From a virus: 25,998 bases of DNA. The notes beneath the pieces are model-generated. The model did not search any database. It saw only the letters and a list, made by a program, of their open reading frames with translations, and was not told the DNA's origin. The stretch lies in the IMG/VR virus record IMGVR_UViG_3300017742_000100, positions 1 to 25,998 of that record; one strand, given 5' to 3'. Both the position numbers and the translations under genes were made by a program. Below are positions 8,408 through 16,885 of the stretch, piece after piece (within the stretch, counting starts at the first letter, position 1; each line of letters starts with the position of its first letter).

Positions 8408-9223
8408 ATGGAAACAAAAGAAAAGAAAAACACAGCTAAAGCTGTAAAAAAAGTTGAAAAAACTGTTGAAACTCCTAAGGTAAAAAAAGATACTTGGGAA
8501 TATAAAGATAGAAATTATTATTTATTAGGAAATAAAAATCCTTTAACTTATACTATAATTAGTAGACATACTAGTAGGTACCCTTTAGTTTGGTTTGACC
8601 CAGAAAAAGGTTACGAAAGAGAAATGAGATATGCTACTAACCAAAAATCTGTATTTGTAGATGAGCAACAAGGAACTTCAACTCTTTCTCATATAGTTTT
8701 TTCTAATGGTCATTTATTTGTGCCTAAAGAAAAAAGAAGCTTACAAGAATTACTACTAAAGCATCCGCATAGAAATTTAATATTTGGAGAACATGATGCT
8801 GTAATAGAAGCTGAAGATCAATATGATAGTCTAGAGTTAGAGATAGCTGCTATGAATATGGCATACGATATGGATATTGATAAAGCAGAAGCTATATTAA
8901 GAACTGAGATAGGATCTGAAGTGAATAAACTATCTTCTAAAGAGTTAAAAAGAGATTTATTACTTTTTGCTAAGAGAAATCCTAAGTTGCTTTTAGATCT
9001 AGCAGAAGATGAAAATGTTGAACTTAGAAATGTTGCTATTATAGCAGTAGAATCAAATATAGTTTTACTTTCTCAAGATCAAAGAACTTTTTCATGGGCT
9101 AGTAATAGTAAGAAATTATTGAATGTTCCTTTTGAAGAAAACCCATATTCAGCTATGGCTGCTTGGTTTAAAACAGATGAAGGTTTTGAAGTTTACAACT
9201 CAATAATGAAAAAACTAAAATAA
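8408..9223 (+). CDS. Conserved hypothetical virion-associated protein (271 aa)
   Basis: Function unknown. The first 30 residues are Lys-rich (KEKKNTAKAVKKVEK) and probably disordered. Residues about 35-130 contain TYTIISRHTSRYPLVWFD and a patterned strand region (GYEREMRYATNQKSVFVDE), then HIVFSNGHLFVPKEK. The second half is helical (SKELKRDLLLFAKRNPKLLLDLAEDENVELRNVAI) and ends with AMAAWFKTDEGFEVYNSIMKKL. I recall similar proteins beside the structural genes of uncultured marine phages, but I cannot name a family. It has its own terminators on both sides (8362-8385 and 9241-9267), so it may be a separate transcription unit. The start ATG sits in a leader made only of A, C and T, with no Shine-Dalgarno sequence. 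Confidence 0.65.
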   Translation: METKEKKNTAKAVKKVEKTVETPKVKKDTWEYKDRNYYLLGNKNPLTYTIISRHTSRYPLVWFDPEKGYEREMRYATNQKSVFVDEQQGTSTLSHIVFSNGHLFVPKEKRSLQELLLKHPHRNLIFGEHDAVIEAEDQYDSLELEIAAMNMAYDMDIDKAEAILRTEIGSEVNKLSSKELKRDLLLFAKRNPKLLLDLAEDENVELRNVAIIAVESNIVLLSQDQRTFSWASNSKKLLNVPFEENPYSAMAAWFKTDEGFEVYNSIMKKLK

Positions 9224-9240
9224 ACAAGTGATTATAATTT

Positions 9241-9267
9241 AGGGTGGTTAACGCCACCCTTTTTTTT
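9241..9267 (+). terminator. Strong intrinsic terminator (TTAACG loop)
   Basis: A perfect 7-bp stem AGGGTGG/CCACCCT (9241-9247 with 9254-9260) closes the hexaloop TTAACG, and the T tract spans 9260-9267. The loop is identical to that of the hairpin after the coat gene. Because it covers 9244, a GTG there cannot reasonably be the start of the next gene. Confidence 0.88.
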
Positions 9268-9279
9268 AAAAATATTAAA

Positions 9280-10014
9280 ATGGCAATAAGTGTAAATAAA
9301 GTATATAAAACTGTATTACTTATACTAAATAAAGAACAAAGAGGTTATATGACACCTGAAGAGTTCAATAGAATAGGTACACAAGTCCAAAGAGAAATCT
9401 TTGAAAAGTATTTTGAAGATTTGAATCAATATACTAGAATGCCACAAACTGATGTGGACTACGCTAATAGGTTAATGAACCTAAATGAAAAAATGAACAT
9501 ATTTAAAAGAGATGGTAACGCTACTTATGTTCTTGCCGACAACAACTTTACTTTACCAACTGGTACTCATATAGTAGGATCTGTTACATATGAAGATAAA
9601 AATAGAATGCCTGTTGAAATTCAAAGAGTAGATAGAGGAGAATTTTACAATCTAAGACTATCTCCGCTAGTTACACCAAGCGAACAGTTTCCTATATATT
9701 TATTTGAAAACAATAAGCTTCAAGCATATCCAAATATTATAAATACCAAAGCAAATGCTGGCACAGCTAATGTGGCTGTTCAGTATATAAAGGTTCCAGA
9801 AGACATAAATTGGGCTTATACAGTAGGTAATCTTGGCCAGTTTATATTTAATGCCAATACGCCTCCTACTGTAGATTTTGAACTACACAACTCTGAGTTT
9901 ACAGAAGTAGTTTTAGCTATATTAATGTATGCTGGTATAGTAATAAGAGATCCTCAAATAGTTCAAGCTGCATCAGGCCAATTACAAGCAGACAGAGCAA
10001 ATCAAAAACAATAA
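9280..10014 (+). CDS. Ring/adaptor (head-to-tail connector) protein 1
   Basis: Probable tail-ring or head-completion protein docking below the portal. With the ATG at 9280 it is 244 aa (MAISVNKVYKTVL); the frame extends upstream to a GTG at 9244, but that lies in the terminator hairpin. The N-terminal pattern NKEQRGYMTPEEFNRIG, then QVQREIFEKYFEDLNQY, recalls connector or ring genes next to the stabiliser gene in crAss-like and other marine podoviruses. The C-terminal half has alternating strands (TANVAVQYIKVPEDINWAY) and a helix (TEVVLAILMYAGIVI). The stop is TAA-TAA followed immediately by the ATG of the second ring gene, in the same frame. The ring role is inferred from this recalled family and from the order; the exact ring position is not known. 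Confidence 0.68.
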   Translation: MAISVNKVYKTVLLILNKEQRGYMTPEEFNRIGTQVQREIFEKYFEDLNQYTRMPQTDVDYANRLMNLNEKMNIFKRDGNATYVLADNNFTLPTGTHIVGSVTYEDKNRMPVEIQRVDRGEFYNLRLSPLVTPSEQFPIYLFENNKLQAYPNIINTKANAGTANVAVQYIKVPEDINWAYTVGNLGQFIFNANTPPTVDFELHNSEFTEVVLAILMYAGIVIRDPQIVQAASGQLQADRANQKQ

Positions 10015-10017
10015 TAA

Positions 10018-11202
10018 ATGAGCTTAATTAATCAGACTAACGAAGAATATTATGCAGGAGAAAAAATGTTTGCAGTTACAGCAGCTCCTCAAACTGTTTT
10101 TACTTGCACATTTGAACCTAAATTAACTTTAGCTACGTCAACAGAGCCTGCTAACTTCGGTGTACAAGTAAGTACAGATAATGGTGTTACTTTTAATGAC
10201 TATGCTTTTAATATTTCAGTAGTTAATGACAACACTGTAAATCCTCCATATAATCAACAAACAATAACGCTTAGTGTAGCTGTTGCTAACTCGCCAACAA
10301 CATTAGTAAGAGTAGTATTAAAAGCCGGGGCACTATGGAATAATTATGGAAGTTATGAATATGTTAAATTAAATGACATAGTAAATAATTTTTTAGTAGC
10401 TTACACTGGTATTGGAAAACTAATACCACTGGTTAAAAGAACTGACGTTATATTTCATGCTAAAAGAGGATTACAAGAATTTAGCTATGATACTTTAAAC
10501 AGTATAAAAACTTTAGAATTAAATCTACCTCCAAGCAATTCTGTTATTATACCTCAAGATTATGTTAATTATGTTAGAATGTCTTTTGTTGATAACATGG
10601 GAGTATTACATCCAATATACCCAGCAAACAATTTAACAACTGACCCTACCTCTGTTCCACTACAAGCTAAAAACGGTGATTTTCTACAAGACATATATGG
10701 AGCTAATACAGAGGCTGATCAATCAATTACTAGAACAAGATGGGAAAACTCTAATGATAATCTTATAAATGGAGCTTATGACGAGTACTTCTATAATGCT
10801 AATGTTTATGACTGGAGTTGGAGAAAAGAAACTTATGGAAGAAGATATGGTTTAGATCCTGTTGTATCTCAAAGCAACGGATGGTTTAACATAGACAAAA
10901 GAAAAAATGTAATATCTTTTTCTAGTGATTTAAAAGGTAGAATTATAATACTAGAATACATATCTGATGGTTTAGCTTCTGACTTAGATACTAAAGTGCC
11001 AAAAATGGCAGAAGAAGCAATGTACATGCATATAGCTTATTCTATATTAGCAGGTAGATCAGGTGTTCAAGAATATATAGTTCAAAGATTTAAAAGAGAT
11101 AGATCAGCTCAACTTAGAAATGCTAAAATACGTTTAAGTAATATAAAGCCAAGTGAGATGATACAAACTATGAGAGGTAAATCTAAATGGATAAAGCATT
11201 AA
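10018..11202 (+). CDS. Ring/tail stabilisation protein 2 with added N-terminal beta domain
   Basis: Probable adaptor ring that joins portal to muzzle, in the role of crAss-like R1, T7 gp11 or P22 gp4. The 394-aa protein has two parts. Residues about 118-394 begin LNDIVNNFLVAYTG and continue KRTDVIFHAKRGLQEFSYDT, a segment I recognise from tail-stabilisation proteins of marine and crAss-like phages. The region ends in a basic helix (MIQTMRGKSKWIKH). Residues 1-117 are a beta-rich domain (FAVTAAPQTVFTC, FGVQVSTDNG, LVRVVLKAG) that such proteins, as I remember them, usually lack. The ATG follows the double stop of the preceding gene with no gap, and the stop lies 1 bp before the muzzle gene. The ring assignment is reasonably firm; the status of the N-terminal domain as an addition is inference. 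Confidence 0.72.
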   Translation: MSLINQTNEEYYAGEKMFAVTAAPQTVFTCTFEPKLTLATSTEPANFGVQVSTDNGVTFNDYAFNISVVNDNTVNPPYNQQTITLSVAVANSPTTLVRVVLKAGALWNNYGSYEYVKLNDIVNNFLVAYTGIGKLIPLVKRTDVIFHAKRGLQEFSYDTLNSIKTLELNLPPSNSVIIPQDYVNYVRMSFVDNMGVLHPIYPANNLTTDPTSVPLQAKNGDFLQDIYGANTEADQSITRTRWENSNDNLINGAYDEYFYNANVYDWSWRKETYGRRYGLDPVVSQSNGWFNIDKRKNVISFSSDLKGRIIILEYISDGLASDLDTKVPKMAEEAMYMHIAYSILAGRSGVQEYIVQRFKRDRSAQLRNAKIRLSNIKPSEMIQTMRGKSKWIKH

Positions 11203-11203
11203 T

Positions 11204-14200
11204 ATGGCAGAAGTAAGAAATGTATTTGTCAAGTCTAAAATGAATAAAGACTTAGATGAAAGACTTTTACCCAACGGCGAATATAGAGATGGTAGAAATA
11301 TATCCGTAAATAAAAGTGAAGGGCCAGATGAAGGAGTTGTTGAGAATATAATAGGAAATAATATATATTCTAATTTCGACTTTGGAGTGGGTGTAGAAAT
11401 TATTGGTACTTATGTTGATACTGACAAAGATAGAATATTTATATTTGCTACCAACCACTCAGATGGGTCGCCTAATCAGTTGGACGCTAGAGCTATAGGT
11501 AATGTAGAAACAGCGTCAGGTAGGCAGATAGGAACTGCTACTTGTGTTATAGCATACATAGAAGGACCTACTGCTTCAAACAACAATACTCCAAATTTTG
11601 ATAAACTTGTTGAAGGAGCTTTTTTAAATTTTTCAAAAACACATCCTATAACTGGTATAGATATGATAGAAGATCTATTGTTTTTTACAGACAATAGGAA
11701 TCAACCTCGAAAAATAAATGTAGAAACAGCTATTGGATCTTCTGCAACTAGCCCAGACCCTTATTATACAACAGAAGATCATATATCAGTAGCTAAGCTA
11801 TCTCCTGTGTTTCCTATATCTTTTATACAAGGATCTGGATTAAATTCTACACCTGGTTTAATGGATGAAACTAGTGAATATTTACCAGCTAATAGTATTA
11901 GTATTTTCAGCACCATCACAACACCAGGAGAACTTAATTTAGAAGAGCAAAATCCCCAATTAGATATTCCATCTAGATTTAAGAACATAAACTTTCCAGA
12001 ACTAGGATACTTTAAAGTTGTTAGTTTTAACAATACTTTTCCTCCAAAAGTAGCTTTTCAATATCCTATAGGTTCAGATAATGATGGTCCTGAGTCAATG
12101 TCTGCAGCTAATAAAGCAGCTGCAACTTTTAAAGGTGGAACAAACATCGCGCCTACTAGACCTCCATTTGAAACTAATGATGTACTTCAATTTGAAAGAG
12201 AAAATCCTATTTACAATCAAAATTACTCAGGTGATAAAGATTATTTAAGAAATAAGTTTATTAGGTTTAGTTATAGGTTTAAATTTGATGATGGTGAGTT
12301 CTCTTTAATGGCACCTTTTACACAACATGCTTTTGTACCTAAGCAATATGGTTACTTCTTAGACAGTGCTTATGGAGATGATAAGTTAAAAAGAGATGAA
12401 AAAGACACTGCAGAAAGTGGTATAAATAAGTTAATGGAAAACCAAGTAACTTCAGCTGTTTTTAAGCTTGAATTACCGCATTTATGTAGCGCTACAAATA
12501 TTCAGTCTAGACTTGATACATTTAAAAAACAATTTAAAATAGAATCTATACAAATACTGTTAAAAGAGTCAGATGGTTTAGCTATAAAAGTTGTAGATGA
12601 AATTGAAATAGACCAAGCTGGTAGTTGGTACATAAACCAAGGCCAGAGTGGTAATGAAAAATTTTATGAGTACAATTATAAATCTGAAAAACCTTTTAAA
12701 GTATTACCAGATGCAGACGCTACAAGAGTTCATGATAAAGTACCTATAAGAGCTCTAGCTCAAGCGGTTACTTCTAATAGAGTAGTTTATGGTAATTTTA
12801 TAGAAAAACATGAGTCACCAAGCTTTATAGATTACGACATAAGTATAACTGATAAACCAGATAGTAGCTCTAGTTCTTTTGACCAAAAAGAATATCCTAA
12901 TCACACATTAAAACAAAATAGATCTTATAAAGTAGGAGTTGTTTTAGTTGATAGATATGGTAGATCATCAAACGTAATTTTAAGAAATCCAACTAGATCT
13001 ACATCGGCATCTGGAACTGGTCCTAGCAATTTTGCATCTATATATTCTCCTTATGAAAATCTTACAAGCACGTTAAACTGGCCAGGTAACAACTTAAACT
13101 TACTTTTTAATGATGTAATACCTGAAAATAAAACCACAACAGGTTATCCTGGCGTGTGGTCAATTAATAATCCACTAGGTTTTTATAGTTATAAAATAGT
13201 TGTTCAGCAAAAAGAACAAGAGTATTATAATGTTTATGTGCCCGGCGCTTGCTCTGGTAAGATAACTTTTAAAGGTGAAGCACAAACTCAACAGAATTTT
13301 CCAACTTACCCAAGATCAAACAGTTTTAGTAATATAGTATTATACGGTGACAATATAAATAAAATACCAAAAGAGCTTGCTGACGTTGGGCCTACAGAAG
13401 AAATATACGGAAGTGAAACTTTGCTTTACCCTAGAGTAGTTACTAAATATATAGTAGACATTACCAATGTAACACCTTATAAGCCTGTTTTAGCAACTAC
13501 TGAATCTTCTCAAGTAAGAGAGTTAAACGAATTTACTGTAACCTCTATAATGTCTTTTAACGATTTAGGAGTTTGGACTTCAGATAGAAGTAAAAAACCA
13601 GCAGACTCTTCCTATCCTCATGATGGAACAGATTATGTAGACCCATTATATTTAGAAGGCTCTCACAATCCTTTTGTAGCTCAGTTATCAACAAATTTTT
13701 TAGTAGGTTTTGCGCCTACTGATCAAGAAGCAGTTCCACCTAGTTTTTCTAAAAATTTAAACGTATTTGAAACAGATCCAGTTACATCTAAAATAGATAT
13801 ATATTGGGAGTCTAGTTCTTCAGATAGAATAAGTGTTTTAAATGATGAGATAAAAACAGATACAGCAGGTCAACCATCAGGAATAAGTGAACCTAACTTA
13901 GCTATGTTAGAATCTTTAACTCCAGGTGTTAGCTCTTGGATTTCAGACCCCTTTGAAGTGATCGATGGAACAGGAATTGTTGTACCTGACGCAACTGCTA
14001 CCATGACAGTTACTAATGGTAATAATGCTGCTGTTTCTATGTTTGAGATACTTAAGCCAGATCCTCTAGGACAGGAGTATAGAATAAGGTATAATCCTAC
14101 AGATGCTAATATATATTATGGAGCTGACTCAAGCGTTAGGACTTTTAACTTTAACATAACAGGAACTGCGACATCTGGAGAAAGTAACACAAGTACTCAC

Positions 14201-14680
14201 CAAATGTTATTAAGTAACGTAGAACCAACTTTTACTGTGCCTAATAATGGCGTTGGCTTAAAAGAATATTTACACATAGGTGAAACTGGTTTTCCTTCAG
14301 GTGAAGGATCTCTTAGTAGTCCATTTCCTATATTTACATTTAACCCATCTGCTAGCAATCCTCAACCAGGATCTTCATTAGGAACTGTCAATAAAATCAC
14401 TGAAATATTTAATGGAAGTGGAAGCACGAATACAAATACAACAAGCGCAGAAACAGATATAAAAAAATCAGGTACAGTAAATTCACAAATCTTATTTGAA
14501 ATAGATAACACATCGTCTAATATTGAGTTTAAGGTTAATAGTGATACCGCAACTGTTTCAAACTTAAAGAACGCAAATGATGGTAATGGACCTGGTATAT
14601 TTCTTTTTAAAGTATATGTCCAAGATGCAGGTTTAATAGGCGCTCAAACTTTTTATTCTGGATATTTTGAAGTACAATAA
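11204..14680 (+). CDS. Muzzle/nozzle-type tail protein, N-terminal part
   Basis: Large (1158 aa) tail protein, probably forming the muzzle or nozzle below the ring. The N-terminus FVKSKMNKDLDERLLPNGEY (residues 8-27), then RDGRNISVNKSEGPDEGVVE, is a signature I recall from giant tail proteins of crAss-like and many marine podoviruses. The following blocks are beta-propeller-like (DRIFIFATNH, DLLFFTDNRNQPRKINVE). A later block NVFETDPVTSKIDIYWES (about 852-870) is also typical of that family. From about residue 915 the sequence turns Thr/Ser/Asn-rich and Ig-like (ATMTVTNGN, VRTFNFNITGTATSG). No cysteine pattern, signal peptide or enzyme motif is seen. The next gene, 2 bp downstream, carries the block that in relatives normally continues this protein, so this is probably the front part of a split protein. 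Confidence 0.75.
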   Translation: MAEVRNVFVKSKMNKDLDERLLPNGEYRDGRNISVNKSEGPDEGVVENIIGNNIYSNFDFGVGVEIIGTYVDTDKDRIFIFATNHSDGSPNQLDARAIGNVETASGRQIGTATCVIAYIEGPTASNNNTPNFDKLVEGAFLNFSKTHPITGIDMIEDLLFFTDNRNQPRKINVETAIGSSATSPDPYYTTEDHISVAKLSPVFPISFIQGSGLNSTPGLMDETSEYLPANSISIFSTITTPGELNLEEQNPQLDIPSRFKNINFPELGYFKVVSFNNTFPPKVAFQYPIGSDNDGPESMSAANKAAATFKGGTNIAPTRPPFETNDVLQFERENPIYNQNYSGDKDYLRNKFIRFSYRFKFDDGEFSLMAPFTQHAFVPKQYGYFLDSAYGDDKLKRDEKDTAESGINKLMENQVTSAVFKLELPHLCSATNIQSRLDTFKKQFKIESIQILLKESDGLAIKVVDEIEIDQAGSWYINQGQSGNEKFYEYNYKSEKPFKVLPDADATRVHDKVPIRALAQAVTSNRVVYGNFIEKHESPSFIDYDISITDKPDSSSSSFDQKEYPNHTLKQNRSYKVGVVLVDRYGRSSNVILRNPTRSTSASGTGPSNFASIYSPYENLTSTLNWPGNNLNLLFNDVIPENKTTTGYPGVWSINNPLGFYSYKIVVQQKEQEYYNVYVPGACSGKITFKGEAQTQQNFPTYPRSNSFSNIVLYGDNINKIPKELADVGPTEEIYGSETLLYPRVVTKYIVDITNVTPYKPVLATTESSQVRELNEFTVTSIMSFNDLGVWTSDRSKKPADSSYPHDGTDYVDPLYLEGSHNPFVAQLSTNFLVGFAPTDQEAVPPSFSKNLNVFETDPVTSKIDIYWESSSSDRISVLNDEIKTDTAGQPSGISEPNLAMLESLTPGVSSWISDPFEVIDGTGIVVPDATATMTVTNGNNAAVSMFEILKPDPLGQEYRIRYNPTDANIYYGADSSVRTFNFNITGTATSGESNTSTHQMLLSNVEPTFTVPNNGVGLKEYLHIGETGFPSGEGSLSSPFPIFTFNPSASNPQPGSSLGTVNKITEIFNGSGSTNTNTTSAETDIKKSGTVNSQILFEIDNTSSNIEFKVNSDTATVSNLKNANDGNGPGIFLFKVYVQDAGLIGAQTFYSGYFEVQ

Positions 14681-14682
14681 TT

Positions 14683-16476
14683 ATGGCAACTAGATTAAAC
14701 GTTAAATATTATAATTCTTTTTGGTTAAAAAAGACTATATATGTTGGTCATTTAGATGAAACTGATCCCAATAACAGAGGAGGACTTGGGTCTGCTTTTC
14801 CTGGTTTACCATGGACACCAGATCAAGGCTCTGCAGGTTTTCCTGTGTTTCCTTCTGGTGCTGGTGACTCTGAAAATAGCGTTTATGACGAGGTAGAAAA
14901 CTGGTTTATTGAAGAATCTAGGTATCAAGGTGGTTATAACAACGTATCTACTGACTATGGTGCTAAAGCATATTTAAAAGAAGATAATAATGCTCAAGAA
15001 TATAGACCTAATGCTTTGATATATTCAGGCGTTTATAATTCTAGAACTGGATTAAATGATACTAACGTTTTTTCTGTAGGAGAGGCAATAACAAAATCTG
15101 CTGACCCTCATAAAGGTAGTATACAAAAGCTATATGCTGAAGATACTAACTTAATAATATTTCAAGAAGATAAAGTTAATAGAGCTTTAATAGATAAAGA
15201 TCAAATATATACATCTGAAGGCGGTACACAGACACTTCCACAAGGAACTGTAATTGGTCAAATAATTCCTTATAGAGGAGAGTTTGGTATAAGTAAAAGC
15301 CCAGAATCATTTGCTGTTTACGGCTTTAGAAAATACTTTGCAGATAAAGACAGAGGTTCTATACTTAGATTATCTCACGATGGCATGACAGAAATATCAG
15401 AATATGGTATGTCTAACTTTTTTAGAGATCAATTAAAAAACATAAGCGAGCTTCAACAACCTATTGATATTAAAAAGACTTCTAATGGAGATAAATCTTC
15501 ACCAAGTAATCCACCTGTTTTTCCAGATCCTAAGTATATAGAATTGCAAACTTCTCCAAATTTAGATATTGAAACAGGTTCTATGCTAATAGTTAATGGA
15601 CTTGAATACTCTATATATGTAACAGCCACTGAAGCCAATAATGTTTATTTAACAACTCATTTTCCTGGAGAAATAAACGATGGTGACGAAGTTATTTTTA
15701 GATCTTTTAAGAAAGATAAAATACAAGGAGCTTGGGACATATATGATAGAAACTACATAGTGTCAATACAACAAGAGTCTCAAGAAGACTACCACACCTT
15801 GAGTTTTGATGAAGGTGTTTTAGGTTGGCCAACCTTCTATAGCTATAGACCAGGTGAAATGTTTAGTTTAAAAAATACTTTTTTCACAACAAAGTCTGGT
15901 GAAATATACCAGCATTATTTTGAAGGATCATCAAACAATAGAAATGTTTTCTATGGAGCTCCTCCAGCTAAATCTTCTATCACTTTTGTTTTTAATCCTC
16001 AGCCAAATGTAAATAAAAACTTTTTAACTCTAGGCTATGAAGGAAGTAATGGTTGGCAAGGTGAAAGTTTTATATCTGACATTAGAGGACTTCAAGAAGT
16101 TCCTAGCAACTATGTAAACCCTAATATTAACCTACCATCATATGTAAATTACAATGATAGTAGTGTAATAGTAAATAGTTACTATGAAGGTGCTTATGAT
16201 AGTGCCGGTAATGAATATCCAGCGGCTTTAACAGAGCCAATATATAGAGCTGGTTTTAAATTAAAAGAAGGTAAGTATGTTGCTAATTTAAAAAGCAATA
16301 GCCAAGTAAGAGCAGGCGAAGTTGTATTTGGCCCAGATTCTTACGGAGGTTACCCAACTAGTGGAATAAAAGGATTTATAGCAACAGTTAAATTATCAAC
16401 TGATTCAAGTACTGATCCAGGCGGGCAAAAACAAATATTTGCAGTGTCTTCAAATCAAGTACAATCATCTAATTAA
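14683..16476 (+). CDS. Muzzle/nozzle-type tail protein, C-terminal part
   Basis: A 597-aa tail protein. Residues about 105-255 hold a chain of motifs (NALIYSGVYNSRTGLNDTN, GSIQKLYAEDTNLIIFQEDK, GEFGISKSPESFAVYGFRKY, GSILRLSHDGMTEIS) that I remember as the C-terminal half of the very large tail protein whose front half is the gene upstream. The rest is beta-rich, with YIVSIQQESQEDYHTLSFDE and a Gly/Ser-rich end. The two genes are separated by TAA plus two bases and are in different frames, so they must be translated separately and probably assemble together. The TAA stop is followed in the same frame, two codons later, by the TTG start of the GNAT-like gene. The receptor-contacting end of the tail is an alternative role. 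Confidence 0.72.
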   Translation: MATRLNVKYYNSFWLKKTIYVGHLDETDPNNRGGLGSAFPGLPWTPDQGSAGFPVFPSGAGDSENSVYDEVENWFIEESRYQGGYNNVSTDYGAKAYLKEDNNAQEYRPNALIYSGVYNSRTGLNDTNVFSVGEAITKSADPHKGSIQKLYAEDTNLIIFQEDKVNRALIDKDQIYTSEGGTQTLPQGTVIGQIIPYRGEFGISKSPESFAVYGFRKYFADKDRGSILRLSHDGMTEISEYGMSNFFRDQLKNISELQQPIDIKKTSNGDKSSPSNPPVFPDPKYIELQTSPNLDIETGSMLIVNGLEYSIYVTATEANNVYLTTHFPGEINDGDEVIFRSFKKDKIQGAWDIYDRNYIVSIQQESQEDYHTLSFDEGVLGWPTFYSYRPGEMFSLKNTFFTTKSGEIYQHYFEGSSNNRNVFYGAPPAKSSITFVFNPQPNVNKNFLTLGYEGSNGWQGESFISDIRGLQEVPSNYVNPNINLPSYVNYNDSSVIVNSYYEGAYDSAGNEYPAALTEPIYRAGFKLKEGKYVANLKSNSQVRAGEVVFGPDSYGGYPTSGIKGFIATVKLSTDSSTDPGGQKQIFAVSSNQVQSSN

Positions 16477-16482
16477 ATTAAA

Positions 16483-16884
16483 TTGAATATACGTAGACTT
16501 ACAGATAAAGACTGGGATACGTTAGTATCTTGGTGGGACAACTGGCCTAAATGGAAAGCGCCAGTAAAAGACTTTTTACCAGAAAATGGTAATGGAGGTT
16601 TAATAGTAGAAATAAATGACATACCAGTAGTAGCTGGATTTATTTATTTAACTAATTCTAAGACAGCTTTGTTAGAATGGATAGTATCTAATCCAAAGTA
16701 TAGAGAAAGTGACAGAAAAGCAGCTATAGAGCTTCTTATAACTGGTGCTGAAAACTTAGTTAAATCTCTTGATTATAAATATTTATTTGCAGTAATGCAA
16801 CATAAAGGACTAATACAAACACATGAAAAACTAGGGTGGAAGGCTGATACTAAACACTCTTACGAATTAACAAAAGTATTGTAA
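16483..16884 (+). CDS. Degenerate GNAT-fold protein, candidate T7 gp13-like internal virion protein
   Basis: A 133-aa protein with the length and strand/helix order of a GNAT acetyltransferase: IRRLTDKDWDTLVSWW, GGLIVEINDIPVVAGFIYL, ALLEWIVSNPKYR, a long helix, YKYLFAVMQHKGLIQTHEKL, then GWKAD. The acetyl-CoA loop normally reads Q/R-x-x-G-x-G/A; here it is PKYRESDRKAAIELL (71-85), with neither glycine. The enzyme is probably inactive or has changed role. T7 gp13, a 138-aa internal virion protein with a GNAT-like fold, occupies the equivalent position before gp14. The only usable start is TTG at 16483, six bases after the previous stop and in the same frame, so ATT at 16477 or stop readthrough are alternatives. 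The fold call is fairly firm; the gp13 role is inferred. Confidence 0.68.
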   Translation: MNIRRLTDKDWDTLVSWWDNWPKWKAPVKDFLPENGNGGLIVEINDIPVVAGFIYLTNSKTALLEWIVSNPKYRESDRKAAIELLITGAENLVKSLDYKYLFAVMQHKGLIQTHEKLGWKADTKHSYELTKVL

Positions 16885-16885
16885 T

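Noticed and set aside
9244-9279. In-frame GTG start 12 codons upstream of the first ring gene ATG
   Set aside because: The GTG and following bases lie inside a perfect terminator stem, loop and T tract. The ATG at 9280, with an A-rich leader, begins the family-like MAISVNKVY sequence.
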